Shown here: piece by piece, positions 43,480 through 50,970 of the stretch
How positions within the stretch are numbered: position 1 is the first letter of the stretch
Layout of the letters: every line of letters starts with the position of its first letter
NCBI RefSeq assembly: GCF_000010725.1
Contig: NC_013856.1
Coordinates: 310,001 to 374,000, forward strand
Direction: 5' to 3'
DNA: 64,000 nucleotides
From: Azospirillum sp. B510
GTDB taxonomy: Bacteria; Pseudomonadota; Alphaproteobacteria; Azospirillales; Azospirillaceae
Position numbers and translations under genes: made by a program
The notes under the pieces: model-generated
Seen by the model: the letters and a program-made list of their open reading frames with translations, nothing else
The model's database searches: none
What the model was told of the DNA's origin: nothing

Positions 43480-44184
43480 ATGGATTTGACCACTCTTCTT
43501 GACCGGCTGTTCCCGGACGGGCACGGCATCGCTGTGGATGGCGTCCATTTCGACGGCTGCGGCCGGGTTTCCGGCACCGACGTGGCGGTGATCGGCACCC
43601 TCGACAACACGCCGATCGGCATCGAACTGGCCTTCCGCATGGCCGGCGCGGTGCTGGAGGTGGTGCGCCGCCATCCCGGCCGTCCGATCCTGCTGCTGGT
43701 CGACACCCAGGGCCAGCGGCTGAGCCATCGCGACGAGCTGCTGGGCATCAACGGCTATATGGCGCATCTGGCCAAATGCATCGATCTGGCCCGGCGCAAC
43801 GGCCACCGGGTGCTGGGGCTGGTCCATGGGCAGGCGGTCAGCGGCGGCTTCCTCGCCACCAGCCTGTTCGCCGACCGCTGCTACGCCCTGCCCGACGCCG
43901 AGATCCGGGTGATGAACCTGCCGGCGATGTCCCGCGTCACCAAGATCCCGCTGGAGCGGCTGACGGAGCTGAGCGCCTCCTCCCCGGTCTTCGCGCCGGG
44001 TGTGGAGAATTACCGCCGGATGGGCGCCATCACCGCCTTGTGGGAGGGCGATCTCGCCGCCCGCCTTGCCGAGGCGCTGGCGGAGCCGACCGACGGCGAT
44101 CCGCGCCGGGCGCTCGGCGAGGAGCGCGGCGGGCGGCGGTTGGCCCGCCAGGTGGCCGACCGGGTGCGGCGGGATGCCGTCTGA
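43480..44184 (+). CDS. mdcE: Malonate decarboxylase gamma subunit
   Basis: The 234-residue partner of MdcD in the decarboxylase core. Family segments include GHRVLGLVHGQAVSGGFLAT, RVTKIPLERLTELSASSPVF and an N-terminal LDRLFPDGHGIAVDGVHFDG. The start lies 3 bases after the mdcD stop. In biotin-independent malonate decarboxylases the D-E pair acts on the ACP-bound malonyl group. No biotin protein or membrane decarboxylase genes are present, consistent with the soluble type. Confidence 0.95.
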   Translation: MDLTTLLDRLFPDGHGIAVDGVHFDGCGRVSGTDVAVIGTLDNTPIGIELAFRMAGAVLEVVRRHPGRPILLLVDTQGQRLSHRDELLGINGYMAHLAKCIDLARRNGHRVLGLVHGQAVSGGFLATSLFADRCYALPDAEIRVMNLPAMSRVTKIPLERLTELSASSPVFAPGVENYRRMGAITALWEGDLAARLAEALAEPTDGDPRRALGEERGGRRLARQVADRVRRDAV

Positions 44185-44884
44185 GATGGCCGGCTGGCCG
44201 CGCCATGGCTGGGTCCGTCTGGGAGAGGGCTGGGCGGCTGGCCTGCGCTGCCCGCCGGACGAGGCTGGGCTGGACGAGGTTGGGCTGGACAAGGCTGGGC
44301 TGGACAAGGCGGCGCGGGCGGAGGTCGGGGACTGGTGCCGGGCCGGGCGGCCTTTGGTGATCGCGCGCGGCCGGCCCGGCGACGGGGTGGGCGCGCTTCG
44401 GCTGGGGCTGGCCACGCCCGACAAGCGGCGCATCGGCCTGCATGTCGGTACCGACGCCGTGGCCGAGCGCCGGCCGCCGCTGCCGCTCGCCGAGACGGCC
44501 GGGTCGGCGCCGGAGGGGTGGCGGCCGATGCTGGGCGATCTGGCGCGGCGGGCGCTGGATCTGGATGCTCCGGCGGCGGTCTATGGCTCGCTGGCATGGC
44601 AGCACCAAACCGGCCTGCGCTATGTCCGCCCGGACTCCGATATCGACCTGCTGTTCACCCCATCCGGCCGGCGGTCATTGGAGCGGGTGCTGGCGCTGTT
44701 GGCGGAGGCCGGTGACGGGACGCCGCGCCTGGACGGCGAGATCCTGCTGCCGGACGGGGCGGCGGTCGCGTGGCGGGAATTGGCCGGGCGGCCCGCCCGC
44801 CTGCTGGTGAAGGGCCCGGCGGCAGTGGAATTGCGCGATCTTTCGGCGGTGCTGGCGCTGTTCGAGCGCGAGGAGGCCGCATGA
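44174..44884 (+). CDS. mdcG: Phosphoribosyl-dephospho-CoA transferase
   Basis: The 236-residue product transfers the phosphoribosyl-dephospho-CoA group from its triphosphate precursor to MdcC. A nucleotidyltransferase core is visible (VYGSLAWQ, then VRPDSDIDLLF). Start choice: ATG at 44174 overlaps mdcE by 11 bases; ATG at 44186 lies just after its stop, and both give normal proteins. Residues around 29-46 contain a tandem pentapeptide (DEAGL, DEVGL, DKAGL), encoded by a 15-bp DNA repeat at 44258-44310. It is an insertion-like stretch that I do not expect in most MdcG proteins. The stop overlaps mdcB (ATGA). Confidence 0.9.
   Translation: MPSEMAGWPRHGWVRLGEGWAAGLRCPPDEAGLDEVGLDKAGLDKAARAEVGDWCRAGRPLVIARGRPGDGVGALRLGLATPDKRRIGLHVGTDAVAERRPPLPLAETAGSAPEGWRPMLGDLARRALDLDAPAAVYGSLAWQHQTGLRYVRPDSDIDLLFTPSGRRSLERVLALLAEAGDGTPRLDGEILLPDGAAVAWRELAGRPARLLVKGPAAVELRDLSAVLALFEREEAA
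44258..44310 (+). repeat. 15-bp tandem repeat inside mdcG
   Basis: Three and a half copies of GA(C)(G/A)AGG(C/T)TGGGCTG run head to tail and keep the reading frame. They encode repeats of D(E/K)(A/V)GL. Variation between copies is one or two bases, so the expansion is fairly recent or prone to slippage. Confidence 0.8.
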
Positions 44885-45738
44885 TCCGCCAGGGCGCCGC
44901 GCTTTCCGCCGGCCCGCTCGCCGCGACGGTCGGGCGCACGGCGGTCCGCGCCCTGTATGCCGAGCTGGCGCTGCATCCCAAGCCGGGGCTGGTCAGCCCG
45001 CTCGACAGCGGCAGCCATGACGACATGGACATGGGCACCTTCCTGCGCAGCCTGTTCGCCCTGCGCGGCTATTTCCGCACCATCGCCGCCGCCGGAACGG
45101 AGGGCGCCGGCTTCGCCACGCTGCGCGACCTCGGCATCGCCGCCGAACGGCGGATGCTGGCGGCGACCGGCGGCATCAACACCCATCGCGGCGCGGTGTT
45201 CGGCATCGGCTTCCTCGCGGCGGCGGCGGGGTGGCGGATGCGGCGGGGCCTGACGCTGCGGGACGACGCGCTGGGCGCGACCGTCGCCGATCTCTGGGGG
45301 GCGGAGATTCTGGCCGCCGCCCCGCGGGCTCCCGACAGCCATGGCGCGCTGGCGGTGCGGCGCCATGGCGCCCGTGGCGCCCGGCAGGAGGCGGCGGCGG
45401 GTTTTCCCACCCTGTTCACCATCGCGCTGCCGGCGCTGGAGCGCGCCCTGGCCGAGGGCGCCGATGCGGAGCGGGCGCTGGTGCAGACCCTGTTCACCCT
45501 GATGGCGGAGTTGGAGGACACCAACCTGCTGCATCGCGGCGGCCCCGCCGGGTTGGCCTTCGTCCGGGGGGAGGCGCGCCGCTTTCTCGACCGTGGCGGG
45601 GTGTTCCGGACACGGTGGCGGGCCCAGGCGCTGACCCTGCACCGGGCCTGCGTCGCCCGCCGCCTGTCGCCCGGCGGCAGCGCCGACATGCTGGCGGCGG
45701 CGCATTTCGTCCATGCCCTGCGGGAGGGCTGGTCATGA
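44881..45738 (+). CDS. mdcB: Triphosphoribosyl-dephospho-CoA synthase
   Basis: The 285-residue product makes 2'-(5''-triphosphoribosyl)-3'-dephospho-CoA from ATP and dephospho-CoA, the cofactor precursor used by MdcG. Family motifs are LALHPKPGLVSPLDSGSHDD, ATGGINTHRGAVFGIG and MAELEDTNLLHRGG. It is homologous to CitG of citrate lyase, but the malonate context fixes the name. It overlaps mdcG and mdcH by ATGA at both ends. Confidence 0.95.
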   Translation: MIRQGAALSAGPLAATVGRTAVRALYAELALHPKPGLVSPLDSGSHDDMDMGTFLRSLFALRGYFRTIAAAGTEGAGFATLRDLGIAAERRMLAATGGINTHRGAVFGIGFLAAAAGWRMRRGLTLRDDALGATVADLWGAEILAAAPRAPDSHGALAVRRHGARGARQEAAAGFPTLFTIALPALERALAEGADAERALVQTLFTLMAELEDTNLLHRGGPAGLAFVRGEARRFLDRGGVFRTRWRAQALTLHRACVARRLSPGGSADMLAAAHFVHALREGWS

Positions 45739-46664
45739 GCCTGGGCATTCTCTGTTCCGGCCAGGGCGGGCAGGGACCGGACATGCTGGACCCGCTGCGG
45801 CGGGAGCCGGCGGCGCAGGCGGTGCTGGACCGGGCCACCAAGGTCATGGGGCGGGACCCGCGCACCCTGGTCGCCGGGCCGGAGGCGGAGATGCGGCGCA
45901 ACGCCCTCGCCCAGCCGCTGCTCTGCGCCGTCCAGGCGGCGGTCTGGGCGGCGTTGCGCCCGTTGCTGCCGGCGCCGCGGGCGGTGGCCGGCTACAGCCT
46001 GGGGGAGCTGTCGGCCTACCATGTCGCCGGCGCGCTCGACGTGGAGGAGCTCTTGCGGCTGGCCATCCGCCGGGCCGAGGCGATGGACCGCGCCGACCCC
46101 GAGCCGGGCGGGCTGCTGGCCGTGCGCGGGCTGGACCGGGCACGGCTGGAGGCGGTCTGCCGCGACTTCGATACCGATATCGCCCTTGGCATCGCCATCG
46201 AGAATGGCGCCGACCGCATGGTGATCGGCGGTCACCGGACGGCGCTGGCGGCGGTGGAGCGGGCGGTGCTGGCGCTCGGCGCCTCGACCACCGCTTTGCC
46301 GGTCACGGTCGCCTCGCACACCCGGCTGATGGCGCCCGCCGCCGTGGAGTTCGGCCCGGTCCTGGCGGCGAGCGGGCTTGCGGCTCCATCCCTGCCGGTG
46401 CTGGCCGGCATCGATGGCACCCCGGTCTACACGCGCGAACGCGCGGTGACGGCGCTGACCCGCCAGATGACGGAGACGGTCGCCTGGGCCGCCTGCCTGG
46501 ACGGGCTGCTGGAAATGGGCTGCACCGTCCTGCTGGAGACCGGCCCCGGCAACGCCCTGGCCCGCATGGCGGCGGAGCGACACCCCGGCCTCGCCGTTCG
46601 CGCCCTGGCCGATTTCCGCAGCCCGTCGGGTGCCGCCGCCTGGGTGGAGCGGCAGCTCGGGTGA
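45735..46664 (+). CDS. mdcH: Malonate decarboxylase epsilon (malonyl transacylase)
   Basis: The 309-residue acyltransferase resembles FabD. GYSLGE at 86-91 holds nucleophile Ser88, and VASHTRLM and ETGPGNALARM follow. It loads a malonyl group from malonyl-CoA onto the ACP to start the decarboxylase cycle. It is the last gene of the operon. The convergent EamA gene ends 8 bp later and no terminator is visible, so the two operons may read into each other. Confidence 0.95.
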   Translation: MSLGILCSGQGGQGPDMLDPLRREPAAQAVLDRATKVMGRDPRTLVAGPEAEMRRNALAQPLLCAVQAAVWAALRPLLPAPRAVAGYSLGELSAYHVAGALDVEELLRLAIRRAEAMDRADPEPGGLLAVRGLDRARLEAVCRDFDTDIALGIAIENGADRMVIGGHRTALAAVERAVLALGASTTALPVTVASHTRLMAPAAVEFGPVLAASGLAAPSLPVLAGIDGTPVYTRERAVTALTRQMTETVAWAACLDGLLEMGCTVLLETGPGNALARMAAERHPGLAVRALADFRSPSGAAAWVERQLG

Positions 46665-46672
46665 TCGAACCG

Positions 46673-47581
46673 TCAGCGCCGGGCCGGCTTCGGACCCAGA
46701 ACGCAGGCGACGGCGGCCAGGATCAGCACCAGCGCCCCGGCCAGCCGTGGCGTCACCGGGTCGCCGAGAAGCAGCACCGCGCCGCCGACGCCCACCACCG
46801 GGATCAGCAGGGTGCTGACCGCCGCCTCTCCCACCGTCAGGCGGCGGACGGTGACGTACCACAGCGCCTGCGCCACGCAGATCGAACAGACGATGTGCCA
46901 GGCGAAGCCGGCCCACACCGCGGCGTGAAGATCGGCCAGCGCCGGCCGCGCCTCCGTCGCCGCCAGGGCGACCATCGGCAGGGCGCAGAGCACATATTGC
47001 CAGCCGGTGATCACCATCGGGTGGGTGCGCCATACCCGCCGCTTCATCACGATGGTGCCGAGCGCCCAGGCCATCGCCGCCACCAGCATCACCGCCGGCC
47101 CCGCCAGGGCGGCGGGCGGTGCCGACAGCGCCTCCGGCCCCATCAGCACCAGGAGGCCGGTCAGCCCGCAGGCCAGCCCGATGATCTGGCGCGGCCCCGG
47201 CCGTTCGCCCAGCAGCGGGATCGCGAGCAGCATCGCCCACACCGGCATGGTGAAGGCGATGATCGCCGCCTGCGAGGTCGCCATCAGGCTCTGGCCCAGC
47301 GCGGTGCACAGGTTGAAGACCAGCACGTTGCACAGCCCCGCCGCCGCCAGCGCCGGCCATTCCGCCCGCTCCACCCGCAGCCGGTGCCCGGCCAGACGCG
47401 CCGCCCCCAGCAGCAGCACCGCCCCGGCGGTAAAGCCGATGGCGCGCAGGCTGAAGATCGGCATCTGCGTCAGGATCGTCTTCACCGCCGGCCAGTTCAG
47501 GCCCCAGAACAGGCTGATGGTGGCGATCAGCAGATATTTGACCGGATCGCGGCCAGCGCCGCCGCCGGCTGTGGCGGTCAT
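46673..47581 (-). CDS. EamA/DMT-family transporter
   Basis: The 302-residue product has ten predicted helices and two EamA repeats (ISLFWGLNWPAVKTILTQMP, then AVSTLLIPVVGVGGAVLLLG). It is the last gene of the minus-strand amidohydrolase/ABC run, overlapping the HDAC-like gene by 4 bp. It may export the end product of that pathway or excess amine/amino acid (inference). Confidence 0.87.
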   Translation of the reverse strand: MTATAGGGAGRDPVKYLLIATISLFWGLNWPAVKTILTQMPIFSLRAIGFTAGAVLLLGAARLAGHRLRVERAEWPALAAAGLCNVLVFNLCTALGQSLMATSQAAIIAFTMPVWAMLLAIPLLGERPGPRQIIGLACGLTGLLVLMGPEALSAPPAALAGPAVMLVAAMAWALGTIVMKRRVWRTHPMVITGWQYVLCALPMVALAATEARPALADLHAAVWAGFAWHIVCSICVAQALWYVTVRRLTVGEAAVSTLLIPVVGVGGAVLLLGDPVTPRLAGALVLILAAVACVLGPKPARR

Positions 47582-48630
47582 GCCGTCGCCTTGCCTTCAA
47601 ACCCATCCAGGAAGCTCGACAGGTTGGCCGACAAATCGTCGATGGCGTAGCCGCCCTCCTGCACCAGCACCGTCGGCAGGCCGGCGGCGGCGATCAGCGC
47701 GCCCATGCGGGCGAAGCCCGGCGTGGTGACGCCGAAGGCGGCCAGCGGGTCGCCGATGAAGGTGTCGAAGCCGAGCGAGACGAACAGCATCTCCGGGGCG
47801 AAGCGGCGGATCGCGTCCAGCCCCTTGCCGATGGTCGCCAGCACCGTCGCCTCGTCGCTGCCGATCGGCAGCGGCAGGTTCAGGGTGTAGCCCTCGCCGC
47901 GCCCGACGCCGCGCTCCTGGGCATAGCCGGCCATGTGCGGATAGAACTCCGCCGGGTCGCCATGGACCGAGACGAAGAAGACGTCGTCGCGGTCATAGAA
48001 GATGTCCTGCGTGCCGTTGCCGTGATGCACGTCCACATCGATGATGGCGACCCGCGCCCGCCGCCCCTGGGCGCGCAGCAGCGGCAGCGCCGATTCCGCC
48101 GCGACCGCGACATGGTTCAGATAGCAGAAGCCGCCGGCCATATCGCGGGTGGCATGGTGTCCCGGCGGGCGGCACAGGGCATAGGCCGCGCCGCCGGCGC
48201 CGGTGGCGACCAGCTTGGCCGCGTGGATGGCGGCGTTCGACGCGGCGCAGGTGGCGGCCCAGGTGCCCTCGCCGATCGGGCAGGCGGTATCGAACATGTG
48301 CCAGCCCGCCTGCCCGACGATGCCGGTCGGGTAGTTGGGGGCGGCCTGCATGCGGTGGACGTTGGGCAGCACCACGTCGCCCATGTCGCCCGCCGCCAGC
48401 CAACGGGCATGCGCGGTTTCCAGGAAGGCGAGATAGGCGGGGGTGTGCACGGCGGCGCGCGGCGCGGGGCCGTAATCGTCGGGCAGGATCAGGGTTTCGC
48501 CACGGCTTTCGATCAACGAGGCCAGCGCGCCGACCCGTTCCGGCTTTTCCGGCAGGGCGCGCAGCAGGCCCTTGTTGAAATAGGTGGCGGGGCGATGCAG
48601 GGCGGCGTCGGGGTGATGGACGAACTTCAT
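47578..48630 (-). CDS. Histone-deacetylase-family acetylpolyamine amidohydrolase
   Basis: The 350-residue product has the class II HDAC-like zinc-site motifs CRPPGHHATRDMAGGFCYLN, IDVDVHHGNGTQD and SLGFDTFIGDP, with catalytic His-His, Asp and Asp/His zinc ligands all present. Bacterial members remove acetyl groups from acetylpolyamines or related amides. Its place after a carbamoylase and peptide-type ABC importer suggests it deacetylates an imported compound. The ATG at 48630 follows GGAG. It overlaps the EamA gene (ATGA-type). Confidence 0.9.
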   Translation of the reverse strand: MKFVHHPDAALHRPATYFNKGLLRALPEKPERVGALASLIESRGETLILPDDYGPAPRAAVHTPAYLAFLETAHARWLAAGDMGDVVLPNVHRMQAAPNYPTGIVGQAGWHMFDTACPIGEGTWAATCAASNAAIHAAKLVATGAGGAAYALCRPPGHHATRDMAGGFCYLNHVAVAAESALPLLRAQGRRARVAIIDVDVHHGNGTQDIFYDRDDVFFVSVHGDPAEFYPHMAGYAQERGVGRGEGYTLNLPLPIGSDEATVLATIGKGLDAIRRFAPEMLFVSLGFDTFIGDPLAAFGVTTPGFARMGALIAAAGLPTVLVQEGGYAIDDLSANLSSFLDGFEGKATA

Positions 48631-48657
48631 GGGGGGAGACTCCGTGGGAGATCTTCT

Positions 48658-48680
48658 CCCTCTCCCGTCCCGGGAGAGGG
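48658..48680. repeat. CCCTCTCCC-type palindrome between operon genes
   Basis: A perfect 10-bp stem (CCCTCTCCCG/CGGGAGAGGG, loop TCC) lies between the carbamoylase stop and HDAC-like start. On the plus strand it is followed by CTTTTT, which looks terminator-like for readthrough from mdc. The same arms occur at 32553. Within the minus-strand operon it may act as an attenuating or mRNA-stabilising hairpin. Confidence 0.55.
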
Positions 48681-48684
48681 CTTT

Positions 48685-49923
48685 TTAAGCGTTGGCCGTG
48701 GCGACCAGCGTTTCGAACAGCACGGCGGCGCCGCGGGCGCCGTCGGCGGGAGTGATGTTCTCCACCTCGTTGTGGCTGATGCCGTCCTCGCAGGGGATGA
48801 AGATCATCGCCGTCGGCACCTTGCCCGCCACATAGACCGCGTCATGGCCGGCGCCCGACACGATGTCGCGATGACTGAAGCCGAAGCCGCTGGCGGCCTC
48901 GCGCACCCGGTCGACCAGCGGCCTGGCGAAGGGCGTCGGCGGGAAGTGCCAGAAATCGGCGATCTCGGCGCTGACCCCGTTCCGCTCGGCGATCCCGGCG
49001 ACGGCGGCGCGGAACCGGCGGTCCATGTCGGCCAGCGTCTCCGCCTCCGGATGGCGCAGGTCGACGGTGAAGAAGACCCGGCCGGGGATGACGTTGCGCG
49101 AATGGGGATGGACGTCGAGGATGCCGACGGTGGCGCAAGGATCGCCCGCCGTCTCCAGCCCGATCCGCTGCACCGCCTGCACCATGGCCGAGGCGGCGAC
49201 CAGCGCGTCGCGACGCAGGCGCATCGGCGTCGGGCCGGCATGCGCCTCCACCCCCGTCACCGTCACCTCGTACCAGCGCTGGCCCTGGGCGCCGGTGACG
49301 ATGCCGATCTCCTTGCCCTCGACCTCCAGCACCGGGCCCTGTTCGATGTGGGCCTCCAGATAGGCGTGCATCGGGTGGGTGACCGGAGCGGCGCCGGCAT
49401 AGCCGGTGCGGACCAGCTCGTCGCCCAGCCGCGCCCCGTCCTGCGCCAGCTTGTCGAGGATCTCGTCCAGGGTGAACACGCCGGTGACGACGCCCGACCC
49501 CATCATCGGCGGCGAGAAGCGCGAGCCCTCCTCGTTGGTCCACACCGCGACCTCGACCGGGCGCAGCGTCTCGACCCCGCGATCGTTCAGCGAGCGCACC
49601 ACCTCCAGCGCCGCCAGCACGCCATACACGCCGTCGAAGCGTCCGCCGGTCGGTTGGGTGTCGAGATGGCTGCCCATCACCACCGGGGCCAAGCCGTCGT
49701 CGCGGCCACGGCGGCGGGCGAAGATGTTGCCAATGCGGTCGATGGTCACCGTGCAGCCGGCGGCCTCGCACCAGGAGACGAACAGGTCGCGGCCGGCCTT
49801 GTCCTCGTCCGACAGGGCGAGGCGGCAACTGCCGCCCTTGGCGGTGGCGCCGATCTTCGCCATCTCGGCGAGGCTGTCCCACAGGCGGCCGGCGTCGATG
49901 GGCAGGTTGGAGGGGAGGGACAT
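48685..49923 (-). CDS. Zn-dependent hydantoinase/carbamoylase-family amidase (M20)
   Basis: The 412-residue product has GSHLDTQPTGGRFDGVYGVL, VWTNEEGSRFSPPMMGSGV and EAHIEQGPVLE, the metal and substrate motifs of N-carbamoyl-L-amino-acid hydrolases, beta-ureidopropionases and allantoate amidohydrolases. It would release carbamate and ammonia from an N-carbamoyl or ureido compound. No hydantoinase or allantoinase gene is present, so I cannot choose the substrate. The ATG at 49923 follows CGGAG. It is the second of three hydrolases in this operon. Confidence 0.88.
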   Translation of the reverse strand: MSLPSNLPIDAGRLWDSLAEMAKIGATAKGGSCRLALSDEDKAGRDLFVSWCEAAGCTVTIDRIGNIFARRRGRDDGLAPVVMGSHLDTQPTGGRFDGVYGVLAALEVVRSLNDRGVETLRPVEVAVWTNEEGSRFSPPMMGSGVVTGVFTLDEILDKLAQDGARLGDELVRTGYAGAAPVTHPMHAYLEAHIEQGPVLEVEGKEIGIVTGAQGQRWYEVTVTGVEAHAGPTPMRLRRDALVAASAMVQAVQRIGLETAGDPCATVGILDVHPHSRNVIPGRVFFTVDLRHPEAETLADMDRRFRAAVAGIAERNGVSAEIADFWHFPPTPFARPLVDRVREAASGFGFSHRDIVSGAGHDAVYVAGKVPTAMIFIPCEDGISHNEVENITPADGARGAAVLFETLVATANA

Positions 49924-49983
49924 GGTGGCTCCGGGGGTGCTTGTTGGTCGTGTTTGAATGGAGAGGTGGGGGCCAGAGTCCGC

Positions 49984-50970
49984 CTAAGCCGCCGCCTCCC
50001 GCCTTTCCCGCGCCCTGAGATCGACCATCGCCAGCACCGCGCGCAGCATCGGCACATCCACGCCGCAGCGCTCCGCCAGCTCGATCACCGCACCCAGGAT
50101 CGCCTCCAGCTCCAGACGGCGGCCGGCTTCATAGTCCTGGAGCATCGAGGTCTTGAAGTCGCCGACGCCGGCGGCCATGGCGATGCGCTCGTCGACGCTG
50201 GTGGTGAAGACCACGCCCAGCCGTTCGGCCACTTGCTTGGCCTCCAGCATCATGGCGCGGCCGGTCTCGCGCGTGCCGGGATCGTTGCACAGCCGGCCGA
50301 GCGTCGATCCGGTCAGCACGCTGAGCGGATTGAAGGCGAGGTTGCCCCACAGCTTCACCCAGATCGCCTGCCGGATGTCGGCGGTCTTCGCCGGCTGGAA
50401 GCCCGCCTGCCCGAACAGCGCGACGATGCGGTCCACCACCGGGTTGTCGCGGTCCCCCGCATCGCCGAAGACGAAGCGCTGGTCGCTGACATGGCGGATG
50501 CGGCAGGGGCCGTCCCCCTCCACCGCGACGAAGCTGGTCGCCCCGACCACACGGTCGGGATCGATGGAGCGCCACAGCAGCCCGTCGGGATCGACGCTGG
50601 CGAGCGGCCGGTCGGCCAGCGGTTCCGGCTGGCGGTGCGGATACCACCAGGGGACGCCGTTGACCATCGGCACGAGGGCGGTCTCCGGCCCCAGCAGCGG
50701 CGTCAGCGTGTCGATGGTGCCGCGCAGGGCATGGGCCTTGACGCAGAGGAACACCGCGTCTTGCGGCCCCAGCGACAGGCTGTCGTCGGTGACGCGCGGG
50801 CTGAGCCGGGCGACGCGGTTCAGCGGCGTCACCATGGTCAGGCCGTCGCGGCGGATGGCCGACGCCGCGTTCGGCCGGGCGACCAGCGTCACCTCGGCTT
50901 CGGTGGCGCCCAGCCGGGCGGCCAGCAATCCGCCGATGGCGCCGGCCCCGATGATGGCGATCTTCTTCAT
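49984..50970 (-). CDS. Ketopantoate-reductase-like oxidoreductase (ApbA/PanE family)
   Basis: The 328-residue product begins with a Rossmann motif (GAGAIGGLLAARL, 8-20) and has an ApbA C-terminal helical domain with VNGVPWWYPH, AIWVKLWGNLAFNPLSVL and TSMLQDYEAGRRLELEAILG. The last segment includes the conserved catalytic-lysine-region pattern of ketopantoate reductase. It starts directly at the ABC ATPase stop (TGAATG). Being in a catabolic operon it probably reduces or oxidises a 2-oxo/hydroxy acid intermediate rather than supplying pantothenate (inference). Confidence 0.85.
   Translation of the reverse strand: MKKIAIIGAGAIGGLLAARLGATEAEVTLVARPNAASAIRRDGLTMVTPLNRVARLSPRVTDDSLSLGPQDAVFLCVKAHALRGTIDTLTPLLGPETALVPMVNGVPWWYPHRQPEPLADRPLASVDPDGLLWRSIDPDRVVGATSFVAVEGDGPCRIRHVSDQRFVFGDAGDRDNPVVDRIVALFGQAGFQPAKTADIRQAIWVKLWGNLAFNPLSVLTGSTLGRLCNDPGTRETGRAMMLEAKQVAERLGVVFTTSVDERIAMAAGVGDFKTSMLQDYEAGRRLELEAILGAVIELAERCGVDVPMLRAVLAMVDLRARERREAAA

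Noticed and set aside
40531..44433. 1300-codon open frame antisense to the malonate genes
   Set aside because: It covers madM's end through mdcG on the wrong strand, with no recognisable domain; a by-product of high GC.
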